Source: Lentibacillus sp. JNUCC-1 (GTDB lineage: Bacteria; Bacillota; Bacilli; Bacillales; Amphibacillaceae). From it: a stretch of 64,000 nt of DNA. The first letter of the stretch is position 1. Each line of letters starts with the position of its first letter. The position numbers and the translations under genes were made by a program. Positions 26,567 through 36,266 of this stretch are shown one piece after another. Location of the stretch: contig NZ_WHOH01000001.1 in the NCBI RefSeq assembly GCF_009741735.1, positions 496,001 through 560,000 on the forward strand. Direction: 5' to 3'. Below the pieces are notes generated by a model that was not told the DNA's origin, did no database searches, and worked only from the letters and a program-made list of their open reading frames with translations.

Positions 26567-26839
26567 ATGTTTTCATTTGAAGAGGAAGCTGATTTTGTTC
26601 AAGACAGAGAAGATCTGCTCGGGGTTTTGCGCATGCGGTTTGGAAGTGTGCCACCCAAGGTCATTGATCATATTTATGAGTTGAGTGATCTTGATACATT
26701 GGAGCGATTGATACTTGTGGCTGCCAATGCCCCATCGTTTGAAATTTTCTTAGAAGAAATGAATGAGGGCAGCGGAAGTTTCCGTATTGTCGGAGAACGC
26801 TTTAATCCAATCGAGAACATGATGAGAGGGGATGAATAA
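26567..26839 (+). CDS. Small protein of the nar operon, DUF4351-like (90 residues)
   Basis: 90 residues, ribosome site AAAGGAGGG eight bases upstream. The centre, [20 protein letters not shown] followed by [20 protein letters not shown], resembles the short helical DUF4351 unit found at the end of transposase-like or nuclease-like proteins. Tentative. It ends two bases before the GTG of narG, so it is likely translationally coupled to it. Function unknown. Confidence 0.7.
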   Translation: MFSFEEEADFVQDREDLLGVLRMRFGSVPPKVIDHIYELSDLDTLERLILVAANAPSFEIFLEEMNEGSGSFRIVGERFNPIENMMRGDE

Positions 26840-26841
26840 CG

Positions 26842-29800
26842 GTGAAAAAAACGAATAAACTTCTCAGTGCTCTTAAACATCTTAGAGAAGGGAATCGCAT
26901 TAACGATGGTTTTACAGAAGAGAGCCCCCGTCCACGTGATGCTGAAGACATTTATCGCCGCAGATGGCAGCATGACAAAGTGGTAAGATCCACCCACGGT
27001 GTAAACTGCACCGGTTCATGCAGCTGGAAAATATACGTTAAAGACGGCATTATCACATCAGAAGTTCAGCAAACCGACTATCCTTCAACAGGCGATGACT
27101 TTCCGGAATATGAACCGCGCGGATGCCCACGAGGCGCAAGTTTTTCTTGGTACACATACAGCCCGGTGCGTGTGAAATATCCATATATTCGCGGTGACTT
27201 GTACGAGCTTTGGAAAGCTGAGCGCAACAATGGACTTGATCCAGTTGAGGCCTGGGAAAGCATTGTCGGCAATCCCGAGAAACGTCAGCAGTATGTGAAC
27301 GCTCGTGGTAAAGGTGGTTTTGTACGGGCTTCCTGGCGTGAAATGTGTGAAATCATTGCCAGCGCTTCAATCCATACGATTAAACAATACGGCCCAGACC
27401 GTGTCGTTGGATTCAGCCCGATTCCTGCGATGTCAATGGTCAGCTATGCAGCAGGAACGCGCTTTCTGTCACTGATCGGCGGAACCATTCTCAGTTTCTA
27501 TGATTGGTATGCCGACCTCCCCCTGCTTCCCCGCAAGTGTGGGGTGAACAAACTGACGTGCCTGAAAGTGCCGACTGGTATAATTCGAAATACTTTATCA
27601 TCTGGGGCACCAATCTGCCGCAAACACGGACACCTGATGCACACTTTATGGTGGAAGCACGATATAACGGCACTAAAGTCGTTGGTGTCAGCCCGGACTA
27701 TGCGGAATACGAGAAGTTTGCAGACATATGGCTCCCAGCCAAACCAGGTACAGACGGCGCTCTGGCAATGGCAATGACCCATGTTATTTTAAAAGAATTT
27801 TACGTAGAAAGACAGGTCCCTTATTTCATCGATTACGTGAAACGATTTACCGATCTTCCTTTCTTAATTATGCTCGACGAAGACGGAAACGATGCAAGAA
27901 GCGGGCGCTTTCTCCGTTCGACAGACATTGGCCATGAAGAACCACTTGGTGAATGGAAAACGGTTGTCATGGACGAAGCCACCGGTAAACTTGAAGTTCC
28001 TAATGGGACGCAAGGCCACCGCTGGGACGAAGATACAAACTGGAACCTTGAATTGACACGTAAAGATGGTTCTTTAATCGATCCGAAGCTTTCATTTATT
28101 GAAGATGCGGACGAAACCGCAATGGTTACCTTCCCTTACTTTTCTGAAGAAGATGGAGGAACGCTCGAACGCGGTGTACCCGTTAAGTTTCTAGAAACCA
28201 GTGAAGGCAGAACTGTTAAAGTTACAACCGTTTATGACCTGATGATGGCACACACTGGTGTCGGAAGAGGTCTAGAAGGCGATTATCCGTCAGACTATGA
28301 CGATCCGAAAGCTTACACACCTGCCTGGCAGGAAAGCATTACAGGCGTTCATAAAAATCACGTCATTAAAGTCGCAAAAGAATTTGCCGACAACGCAGCT
28401 CGCACGAATGGGAAGTCCATGATTGCCATGGGCGGTGGGACCAACCACTGGTTCCACAGCGATCAGATATACCGTTCCATTTTAAATCTTGTATTACTGA
28501 CCGGTTCGCAAGGTGTCAATGGTGGCGGCTGGGCCCATTATGTCGGCCAGGAGAAAGTACGTCCGCTGGAAGGCTGGCAGCAAGTTGCCTTTGCCGGCGA
28601 CTGGATCAAACCGCCACGCCATCAAAACGGTACATCTTACTTTTATTTTGCAACGGATCAGTTCCGATATGAAATTAAGCCAGAAGATCATGACGAAGAA
28701 ACAAAATGGAACAGCACATACAGCAAAATGCACCCAGCTGACGTCAATGCTTTATCCGCACGACTTGGATGGCTGCCATCGTTCCCACAGTTCACACAAA
28801 ACTCAATTGATCTTGTGAAGAATTCCCGGGACAAAGGCGCAGCAACAGACCAAGAAGTGATTGATGATATTGTGGAACAAATAAAAGACGAAAAGATTGA
28901 GTGGGCCATGGAAAATCCAGATCACCCTCAGAACTTCCCGCGTGTCTTTTTCAACTGGCGTTCCAATTTGCTCGGTGACAGTGGTAAGGGCCATGAATAT
29001 TTTGCCAGACACCTCATCGGCGGTGAAGATCAGATCCTGTCAGATACTGAGAATTCCTGGCAGCCTGAAACCGTTAAAGTCACTGAAGAAGCACCAAGAG
29101 GGAAAGTTGACCTGTTGGTAAGTGTTGATTTCCGGATGACAAGCTCTGGTCTGTTCTCAGACATTGTCCTCCCTGCTGCTACTTGGTATGAGAAATTCGA
29201 CATCTCGTCAACAGACATGCACCCGTTTGTCCATCCGTTTAATGCGGCGATCTCACCACCTTGGCAGGCTAAAAGTGACTGGAATACCTTCCGTGAAATT
29301 TCCAAGGTTTTCTCAGAGCTTGCTGAAAAGCATTTACCGGAAACGGAAGAAGTCATGATGACACCGCTTGGCCATGACTCAAAAGGCGAAATCGCACAAC
29401 CATTTGGCAAAATCAAGGACTGGCGTAAAGGCGAAGTTGAGGCGATCCCAGGTAAAACGATGCCTAACTTCCAAATTGTTAAGCGTGATTACCCAACTGT
29501 CTATGAAAAAATGATTTCTATTGGTCCAGAATTGAAAAAAGGTTATGGCGCCAAAGGGGTCAAAATTGACGGTGAACCGGTTTACGAAGAACTCGGTAAA
29601 CGTCTCGGTATCTCTAAGCGTGAAGGTCTCGCCAAAGGACGTCCTGATTTGTATACGGACAAACATGCGATTGACGCAATTCTGCTTATGTCAGGTGCTA
29701 CAAACGGCAAGCGTGCGGTAGAAGGCTGGAATTCACTGGCGAAAAACACCGGACAGGATCTGAATGAAATCGCACTCGGTCGCGAAGATGATGACTATAC

Positions 29801-30524
29801 TTTAGACGCTTTAACCGTCCAACCGCGTCATGCTATTTCAACACCGGTATGGAGCGGCCTCGAGAAAGACAACCGCCGTTACTCACCGTTTACAGTAAAC
29901 ACGGAATACAACATTCCATGGCGGACATTGACCGGACGGCAAAGTTTCTATCTCGATCATGAGATGATGCTCGATTACGGCGAAGCACTGCCGCTATATT
30001 TACCACCGCTTTATCACGATCCTTTTATACCTGGAGATAAAACGGTTAAAGAGAATGGTGATGCGATTACGGTGCGCTATTTAACCCCTCACCAAAAATG
30101 GGGCATTCACACGATGTTCACCGATACAACAGCCATGTCACAGCTCTTCCGTGGCTGGCAGCTTGTTTGGATGAATGAAGACGATGGCGCATCAATTGGT
30201 TTGAAAGATAACGACTTTATTGAAGTATACAACCGTAACGGGGTTATATCGGCACGCGTTGTTCTCACTTATCGAATTCCGAAAGGCCTGGCATATATGT
30301 ATCATGCCCAGGACCGCACACTCGGGGTTCCGGGAACTGTTATTAATAAACAGCGCGGCGGTACACATAACAGTGTGACCCGCATTACTGTTAAGCCGAC
30401 CCACATGATCGGCGGTTATTCACAATTAAGCTACGGCTTCAACTACTATGGACCAACTGGCCAGCAGCGGGATACTGTTGCAGTCATCAGAAAACTGAAG
30501 GAGGTCGATTGGCTTGAGAATTAA
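26842..30524 (+). pseudogene. narG: Respiratory nitrate reductase alpha subunit NarG, interrupted by a one-base deletion
   Basis: Catalytic Mo-bisMGD subunit that reduces nitrate to nitrite on the inner membrane face. It starts with GTG; the N-terminus shows the FS0 iron-sulfur motif [11 protein letters not shown] and a later Cys in PRGCPRGA. The frame shifts at the C5 run 27519-27523; adding one C gives [20 protein letters not shown] and [20 protein letters not shown], exactly the NarG sequence around the Mo-binding Asp. The remaining ~1000 residues are complete (about 1228 in all). No second defect is seen, so sequencing error is likely. It overlaps narH by 11 bases. Confidence 0.93.
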
Positions 30525-32022
30525 GGCACAAGTCGCAATGGTGATGCACCTTGACAAATGTATTGGTTGTCACACATGCTCTGTCACATGTAAGAATACT
30601 TGGACTAATCGTCCTGGAACGGAATACATGTGGTTCAACAACGTCGAAACGCGCCCAGGACCTGGCTATCCGAAGCAATGGGAAGATACTGAACGATTTA
30701 AAGGCGGCTGGGAGCTTAAAAATGGCAAGTTGAAACTAAAAGCCGGCGGTCCGATTCAAAAGCTCGCCAACATATTCCATAATCCGGATATGGCGACAAT
30801 GGACGACTACTATGAACCATGGACATATGACTATGACCACTTGATTCACAGTCCCAAATCTGAAAATCTGCCTGTTGCCCGGCCGAAATCTCAGATTACC
30901 GGGAAGTTTATCGACAAGCCTGAGTGGGGCTCCAACTGGGACGACGACCTTGCCGGGGGTAGTGAAATTGTACCCCTTGACCCGAACGTTCAGAAATTGC
31001 AGGATCATATTTCCATGCAATACGAAAAGACATTTATGATGTATCTACCAAGAATCTGCGAGCACTGCCTGAACCCATCCTGTGTCGCATCGTGCCCATC
31101 AGGTGCTCTGTATAAACGGGATGAAGACGGCATCGTGCTTGTGGATCAGGAAGCCTGTCGTGGCTGGCGCTTCTGCATGAGCGGCTGCCCATATCACAAA
31201 GTCTATTACAACTGGGCTACACACAAAGCAGAGAAATGTAACTTCTGCTACCCAAGAACTGAAGCTGGACTGCCTACCATCTGTTCTGAAACGTGTGTTG
31301 GTCGTATTCGCTATATCGGAGTCGTGCTGTACGACGCAGATAAAGTCAAAGATGCGGCATCAGTTGAAGATCCACAAGATTTGTATGAAGCTCAGCTTGG
31401 CTGTTTCTTGGATCCATTTGATCCGGAAATTCAGGAAAAAGCACGTGAGCATGGCATCAACGACTCTTGGATTGAAGCTGCCCAGGATTCACCTGTTTAT
31501 AAAATGGCTGTCAAGTGGAAAATCGCTCTCCCATTGCATCCGGAATACCGGACAATGCCAATGGTATGGTATGTGCCACCTCTTAGCCCGATCATGAATC
31601 ATATTACCAATGAAGACGAATTAAGCACAGACGGCTATATTCCAGCCGTTGATCAAATGCGTATCCCGATGGAATATCTCGCCAGCATTCTTTCTGCCGG
31701 TGACACAGAAGTTATTCGTAATGTGTTGTTAAAACTGACTGCCATGCGCGTGCATATGCGCGGAAAAACAGTTGGCGGTATCGATGAGTTCAGACAAAGT
31801 GATCTTGTGAAAGAAGCAGGCACAACGCCTGAAGAAATTGAAGACATGGCACGGCTTCTCGGTGTGGCCAAGTACAACGAACGCTTCGTCATACCGACCG
31901 GACGCCGTGAAATGGATGGTGAAAAAGACTTGTATTACAGCCAAGGCGCATGCAGTCTCGAAGACATTGCACCGCGTGAAGGCGCTGCGGCCACCTTTGC
32001 ATATGAAAGGGGTATGCGGTAA
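30514..32022 (+). CDS. narH: Respiratory nitrate reductase beta subunit
   Basis: 502 residues from TTG, with GGAGG nine bases upstream; it overlaps narG by 11 bases. Four Cys clusters are visible: CIGCHTCSVTC (residues 18-28), CEHCLNPSCVASCP, CRGWRFCMSGCP (a Trp replaces one Cys, as for the 3Fe-4S cluster in NarH) and CNFCYPR...CSETC. It carries electrons from NarI heme to the NarG active site in the cytoplasm. Length is normal. narJ starts at its stop codon. Confidence 0.95.
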   Translation: MRIKAQVAMVMHLDKCIGCHTCSVTCKNTWTNRPGTEYMWFNNVETRPGPGYPKQWEDTERFKGGWELKNGKLKLKAGGPIQKLANIFHNPDMATMDDYYEPWTYDYDHLIHSPKSENLPVARPKSQITGKFIDKPEWGSNWDDDLAGGSEIVPLDPNVQKLQDHISMQYEKTFMMYLPRICEHCLNPSCVASCPSGALYKRDEDGIVLVDQEACRGWRFCMSGCPYHKVYYNWATHKAEKCNFCYPRTEAGLPTICSETCVGRIRYIGVVLYDADKVKDAASVEDPQDLYEAQLGCFLDPFDPEIQEKAREHGINDSWIEAAQDSPVYKMAVKWKIALPLHPEYRTMPMVWYVPPLSPIMNHITNEDELSTDGYIPAVDQMRIPMEYLASILSAGDTEVIRNVLLKLTAMRVHMRGKTVGGIDEFRQSDLVKEAGTTPEEIEDMARLLGVAKYNERFVIPTGRREMDGEKDLYYSQGACSLEDIAPREGAAATFAYERGMR

Positions 32023-32657
32023 TGACCCAGCAGCATGCTTTAAAAGACCAAACACTTCAGCCGCATGAAGTCCAAACCATTCTTCTGATTGCTTCCCGGA
32101 TACTCAGTTATCCGGAAGCAATCGATGAAATGGTAGAAACGATTAGTGAAAGCATCGACGAACAAATCGATGATCCTGAACTCAAAAAAGAACTGACACG
32201 TGCAACCCAACCTTTGTTTGTACTGCCAGCAAGAGATTTGCGCGAGTTGTATGTGAATACATTTGACTTAAAATCCAAGCTCGGGCTTTATTTAACCGCT
32301 CATGAATTTGGTGACAGCCCCAAGCGCGGCGCTGCTCTGATCAAACTGCAGAAAATCGTTAACCAGACTGGGTTTGAGCGTGAAGGTGAAGAACTTGCTG
32401 ACTATATCCCTATGTTGCTGGAATTGCTCGCCGTTGCCCCTGAGCTTAGGGAAGATACCCGTCTGTACAGACGCTTAGCAGTAGCAATGCAATTCATGAT
32501 CGACAACATCGCGATGGAAAATCCGTATGGGGAAATCCTGCGTGTGCTCACACGCCATATCTTCCCTGAACCAACAGAAGAAGACATAAAAGAAATTGAA
32601 TTCAACCGGGAAGAAGCCGATCTTGAAGAACTCCCCTTCCCCATGATGTACCAGTAA
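32022..32657 (+). CDS. narJ: Nitrate reductase molybdenum cofactor assembly chaperone
   Basis: 211 residues, all-helical TorD/NarJ chaperone; the segment HEFGDSPKRGAALIKLQKIV is characteristic (YVxTFDxxxxxxLYLTxHxxGDxxxRGxxL, seen here as YVNTFDLKSKLGLYLTAHEF). It binds NarG to aid cofactor insertion and stays in the cytoplasm. Its ATG overlaps the narH stop by one base. A hairpin repeat begins at its stop and separates it from narI by about 170 bases, longer than the usual nar spacing. Confidence 0.93.
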   Translation: MTQQHALKDQTLQPHEVQTILLIASRILSYPEAIDEMVETISESIDEQIDDPELKKELTRATQPLFVLPARDLRELYVNTFDLKSKLGLYLTAHEFGDSPKRGAALIKLQKIVNQTGFEREGEELADYIPMLLELLAVAPELREDTRLYRRLAVAMQFMIDNIAMENPYGEILRVLTRHIFPEPTEEDIKEIEFNREEADLEELPFPMMYQ

Positions 32658-32750
32658 GCACTGAACAAAAGCAGCAGCGCCTTGGTTACCTCCGCGCATC
32701 TAAGCAAAACATGCAATGTGGCTTATGATTCGAGGAGACAGGCGCTGAAG
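32658..32750. repeat. Stop-codon-adjacent hairpin repeat, copy 2
   Basis: Directly after the narJ stop; ACAAAAGC, AGCGCCT/AGGCGCT, CCTCC/GGAG and TAAGC/GCTTA arms match copies 1 and 3. It lies inside the nar operon, between narJ and narI. Confidence 0.78.
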
Positions 32751-32829
32751 CTTTACAAGGCTGTTTCTGAAACTTATTCACAGCCTGAAAACCATACAAC
32801 TTTCAATTCGTATATAAGGAGTGAACACT

Positions 32830-33543
32830 ATGGCCGACATCTTCTGGTGGATTATCTTCCCCTACATCACTGGTCTGATTATGATCGTCGGGTTGTTATA
32901 CCGCTTTGCATACAGACAACTGAGTTGGGCGGCCCCTTCCACTGAATTTTTTGAGAAAAAATGGCTTAGACTCGGCTCCCCTCTATTCCACTACGGCATC
33001 CTGATGGCTGTCATTGGGCATGCCATGGGGATTATAATTCCGATTGGTTTTTACAATGCGCTTGGTATTTCCGCTCATATGTATCATTTGGGAGCCATTA
33101 TAGGTGGGGGAATCGCAGGCTTAATGGTTGTAGTCGGACTTGTCATTTTGTTGATTCGAAAAATCAAAATAGATCCAGTTCGGGTGCATACTTCTTTTGC
33201 TGACTTTTTCTCAGTAATCGCTCTTTTGTTTGTAGCCGGCACTGGAACCTATATGACAATCATCTACAACACGACCGTCGTATCATATGAATACCGCGAC
33301 ACAATCGGACCTTGGTTCAGAAGCTTGTTTATGTTCCAGCCAAAATACGAGCTGATGACTGCCATTCCGTTCATTTTCAAGGTGCACGTCATTTCTGCAT
33401 TTGGGTTATTTGCATCCATTCCATTTACGCATCTTGTCCATTTCTATGCTCTACCAGTAAAGTATCCAACTCGAGCTCCGCAGCAATACCGATCTAGGGC
33501 TCAATACCGCCAGAAAAAAGACGGCAAAATGGAGATACGATAA
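32830..33543 (+). CDS. narI: Respiratory nitrate reductase gamma subunit (diheme cytochrome b)
   Basis: 237 residues from ATG at 32830 with AAGGAG eight bases upstream; a GTG nine bases earlier is badly placed. Five transmembrane segments are visible. Heme-ligand His residues fit the NarI pattern in LFHYGILMAVIGHAMG (two His), and KVHVISAFGLF plus HLVHFYALP (near the C-terminus). It oxidises menaquinol at the membrane and passes electrons to NarH. Ends at a hairpin repeat that starts with its stop codon. Confidence 0.95.
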   Translation: MADIFWWIIFPYITGLIMIVGLLYRFAYRQLSWAAPSTEFFEKKWLRLGSPLFHYGILMAVIGHAMGIIIPIGFYNALGISAHMYHLGAIIGGGIAGLMVVVGLVILLIRKIKIDPVRVHTSFADFFSVIALLFVAGTGTYMTIIYNTTVVSYEYRDTIGPWFRSLFMFQPKYELMTAIPFIFKVHVISAFGLFASIPFTHLVHFYALPVKYPTRAPQQYRSRAQYRQKKDGKMEIR

Positions 33544-33645
33544 CAAAAGCGGAAACGCCTTGGTACCCCCCGAAAATCATAAGCAATCACTTTCGATGGC
33601 AGTTTTAGTCACGGAACACTATTGCTTATGACTCGTGGATGCAGA
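33544..33645. repeat. Stop-codon-adjacent hairpin repeat, copy 3
   Basis: Begins at the narI stop (TAACAAAAGCGG). Inner arms CATAAGCAA/TTGCTTATG are kept; the right outer arm has decayed compared with copy 1. Confidence 0.78.
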
Positions 33646-33656
33646 ATTCTACACAT

Positions 33657-33689
33657 GCAAAAGGAGCGCCATATAGGTTTGGCGCTCCC
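33657..33689. terminator. Terminator between narI and fnr
   Basis: GGAGCGCC / GGCGCTCC hairpin with TTTTG on the reverse strand, so strongest for fnr; it may also stop nar transcripts. Confidence 0.8.
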
Positions 33690-34412
33690 TCAATCAATGT
33701 GGCAGATTACAAGCGGACAATCTTCACAACCAATTTGCTTCCGCAAGTATTGAAGATCTTTTATAAAGATTTTTCCTGAATCGTCTGTTGCAACAATCGA
33801 TCGGCTTCTTAAATCATTCAGCATGCGATTAGCACTTTCACGGGTTGCAGCAGCAAATGAAGCAAGCTCTGTATCTGTTAAAGGAACATCGATCAGAATG
33901 CCCCCATTCTGTTCAATTCCATAGCTGTTTGATAAACGAATCAATGTTGAATAAAGCGCACCCTTTTTTCCATGAAGTAAAAGATCCCGTATTTTATATT
34001 GAAACATACGCATATGATTGCTGGCCCATTTCATAAACTCAAAGGCGAGTAAGCTGTTCTCCATGAACGCTGTTTCGAGCTCTTTTTTGCTGATTGAATA
34101 AACTTCGCTTTCCTTTAGTGCTTTTGCATTCAGCAAATATGTAGCGTCATCACTGAATAGAACCAATTCGCCAACGAGTGCCCCCTCCTGACAGATGCGC
34201 AAGGTTAACTCTTTGCCATCTTCAGAGAGTTTTCCTATTTGCAGGAGCCCTGACTTCACCATGTAAATATACTCAGCAGGCATCCCTTCACTAAACAGAA
34301 AGTCTCCACTGCGAACACGGCGAATCGTTCCAAGGGATATTAATAATGCATGCAGGTCTTCAGAAATCAACTCTTCATTGCGTCTGGCAGTTTGCAACGC
34401 ATAACCCCCCAT
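33690..34412 (-). CDS. fnr: Fnr-type oxygen-sensing transcription activator
   Basis: 240 residues. A cyclic-nucleotide-binding fold (about 20-130) is followed by a Crp-type helix-turn-helix (TDTELASFAAATRESANRML). The C-terminus has CEDCPLVIC: Cys229, Cys232 and Cys237, and Asp143 sits in KIRDLL. Offset by two, these equal the three Cys and Asp141 that hold the [4Fe-4S] cluster of B. subtilis Fnr (known from that protein). It should activate nar genes without oxygen. It converges on narI. A TTG five codons in, with GGGGGG before it, is an alternative start. Confidence 0.93.
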   Translation of the reverse strand: MGGYALQTARRNEELISEDLHALLISLGTIRRVRSGDFLFSEGMPAEYIYMVKSGLLQIGKLSEDGKELTLRICQEGALVGELVLFSDDATYLLNAKALKESEVYSISKKELETAFMENSLLAFEFMKWASNHMRMFQYKIRDLLLHGKKGALYSTLIRLSNSYGIEQNGGILIDVPLTDTELASFAAATRESANRMLNDLRSRSIVATDDSGKIFIKDLQYLRKQIGCEDCPLVICHID

Positions 34413-34522
34413 TTAGTTTAATACCAAAAGATTCGTCTATGTTCACTATACCACTTAATGGTAAACTGCAAACACAGCAAATATGTCAATCCACTTACAA
34501 GCGGCAAAATAGAACATTTAAT

Positions 34523-34565
34523 CATGACCCGGTTACTCGAAAGTCACCAGGTCATGTTTTGTTTA
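34523..34565 (+). terminator. Hairpin with T tract between two reverse-strand genes
   Basis: CATGACCCGGT / ACCAGGTCATG arms followed by GTTTTGTTTA on the forward strand only, although both flanking genes are on the reverse strand. It may still end the DUF2642 gene transcript. Confidence 0.45.
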
Positions 34566-34574
34566 CTTAATTCA

Positions 34575-35000
34575 TCACAGAGCCATACCTTCAAAATAAA
34601 CAATTTGATCAAGACGGATATGCAAAGCTTTATTTTTGCCAATGCCTATTTCAATATGATCAATTGCCACGCCGTTTAACGTTCCTTTTACTTCTTTTGC
34701 TGTTGTCTGTACACTGATTTCCAATCCTTGATGCCGGCTCAAGTGATCCAGAAATACCGGATCGACATTGGTGACATATCGATTGGGCTGGGGAATTTGG
34801 GCCACAGGCTTAAGACCTGTGTAGTCCGCAGCTTTGTGATTAACATACTCAGGCTGAACAATAGGGTTCAACTTTGTGTTATGTCCATGATGCTTGCGCA
34901 TTTCGTCTTCTGTATACGCTTTCATGTTTTGTGTGTAATCCACAGGCGGTTGAGGCATTGTAGGGTACCCGTACGTATTTGGATAATAATAACCGTTCAT
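34575..35000 (-). CDS. DUF2642 protein (spore-coat/YuzF-like)
   Basis: 141 residues from MNGYYYPNTYGY, chosen because GGGAG lies about ten bases upstream; an ATG 16 codons earlier is possible. The N-terminal half is Tyr/Pro/His-rich and probably disordered. The C-terminal half (LEISVQTTAKEVKGTLNGVA, then DHIEIGIGKNKALHIRLDQI) matches DUF2642, a small beta domain found in Bacillus YuzF and coat-associated proteins. A spore-coat link is inferred. Confidence 0.7.
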   Translation of the reverse strand: MNGYYYPNTYGYPTMPQPPVDYTQNMKAYTEDEMRKHHGHNTKLNPIVQPEYVNHKAADYTGLKPVAQIPQPNRYVTNVDPVFLDHLSRHQGLEISVQTTAKEVKGTLNGVAIDHIEIGIGKNKALHIRLDQIVYFEGMAL

Positions 35001-35076
35001 TTTATATCTGCTCCCATCTATTTTTTCATTCCCTAAACCATATGTCAACCGTGGCGGGAGTGTGCAATGAGGAGCC

Positions 35077-35118
35077 GATCAAGAAACACACCTGAGTGAA
35101 CAGGTATGTTTTCTGATC
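35077..35118 (-). terminator. Terminator of the LLM oxidoreductase gene
   Basis: GATCAAGAAACACACCTG and CAGGTATGTTTTCTGATC are long, nearly perfect arms, six bases beyond the gene stop. Confidence 0.75.
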
Positions 35119-35123
35119 ATCTT

Positions 35124-36161
35124 TTACGTGTTTTCCCTGAGAGCAAACGCGTCTGCAAGTAAAGTATATGAATGATGACGTGCTTTTTGGTCTGTAATCA
35201 TATTCAGCACCATAACCTCATCCGCTTGTGCCTCAGCCGCAAGTTCAGTCAGCGCTTTCTTAACTTTTCCCGTACTGCCGATGATAAAACGGCCACTGTT
35301 CTCCTGACGTGCTTTCTCTTCGGCAGGTGTGTATGTGTGTTTCGCAGCTTCTTCCAGTGTTGGCGGCGGAAGTTTGAATTGGCCGGTTCCCCAGCGAGCC
35401 CATTGGAGTTCAGCTGGTCCAGCGAGATATTGTGCCTCCTCATCCGTATCTGCACACACAACAATAATAGACAAAATACTATAAGGGGTTTCCTGAAATT
35501 GGGACGGCTGAAATTGCTCACGGTAACTGCGTAAGACAGGGACGGCCCAGTCTGGGTTAATTTGCGCGGCAAATGCATAGCTCAGGCCAAATTGCGAGGC
35601 AATGCGCATGCCGCCATCACTTGAACCCAGCATGAATAATTGTGGTATAAGAGAAGGATCCGGAGACGGGGTGATATTTGCGAAAGGATGATCCTCAGGG
35701 AAGTTGCGTGTGAAATAAGCGAGCAATTCCTGAAGCAGCTCCATGCTGTCATTTCCTTCAACCGCTTCTCGTGAACGCCTTAAAGCAAGAGCTGTAAGAC
35801 CGTCTGTCCCCGGTGCTCTGCCCATACCCAGGTCAATTCTGCCAGGGTGCAGTGCTTCCAGAATCGAGAAGTTCTCAACAATTTTTAAAGGGCTGTGATT
35901 TGGCAGCATCATGCCACCTGAGCCAATCCGAATATGATCGGTTACTGCGGCTGCGTGAGCACTTAGCAAATCAGGGGATGTGCTGACTTGGTGTTTGGTA
36001 TTATGATGTTCCGCAAACCAATACCGTGTATAGCCAAGCTTGTCTGCCAGCTGAACAAGTTCAGTGGATTGTCTGAGTGTTTCAGTTGCAGATTCTTCGT
36101 TGTATATCGTTGCAAGATCAAGGACAGATAATTTTAACGGTTCCTTTGTATGTGAATTCAT
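35124..36161 (-). CDS. LLM-class flavin-dependent oxidoreductase
   Basis: 345 residues from ATG at 36161 (GGAGG eight bases upstream). It is a bacterial-luciferase-like TIM barrel of the YceB/MsnO8 group: LSVLDLATI near the N-terminus, RYWFAEHHN, IRIGSGGMMLPNHSPLK and IDLGMGRAPGTD. Members use reduced F420 or FMN; in Bacillaceae FMN is likely. Substrate unknown. It appears to be a single-gene transcript with its own terminator. Confidence 0.9.
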   Translation of the reverse strand: MNSHTKEPLKLSVLDLATIYNEESATETLRQSTELVQLADKLGYTRYWFAEHHNTKHQVSTSPDLLSAHAAAVTDHIRIGSGGMMLPNHSPLKIVENFSILEALHPGRIDLGMGRAPGTDGLTALALRRSREAVEGNDSMELLQELLAYFTRNFPEDHPFANITPSPDPSLIPQLFMLGSSDGGMRIASQFGLSYAFAAQINPDWAVPVLRSYREQFQPSQFQETPYSILSIIVVCADTDEEAQYLAGPAELQWARWGTGQFKLPPPTLEEAAKHTYTPAEEKARQENSGRFIIGSTGKVKKALTELAAEAQADEVMVLNMITDQKARHHSYTLLADAFALRENT

Positions 36162-36266
36162 AAACGCCACCTCCATACAGCTTTGTCAGTACCATACCAT
36201 TCATGCGCCACCTCGTGCACGGAAAATGCTTCCTCAGAACGCGATCGATTAATATTATGAGGCTTT

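Noticed and set aside
27511..27530. Programmed frameshifting as an explanation for narG and the other broken genes
   Set aside because: No slippery heptamer with a downstream structure is evident, these families do not use recoding, and six unrelated genes are affected the same way.
34484..34499. FNR-like palindrome TGTAA-N6-TGACA upstream of fnr
   Set aside because: Both half sites deviate and the centre falls near -53 of the best promoter candidate, so autoregulation is not supported.
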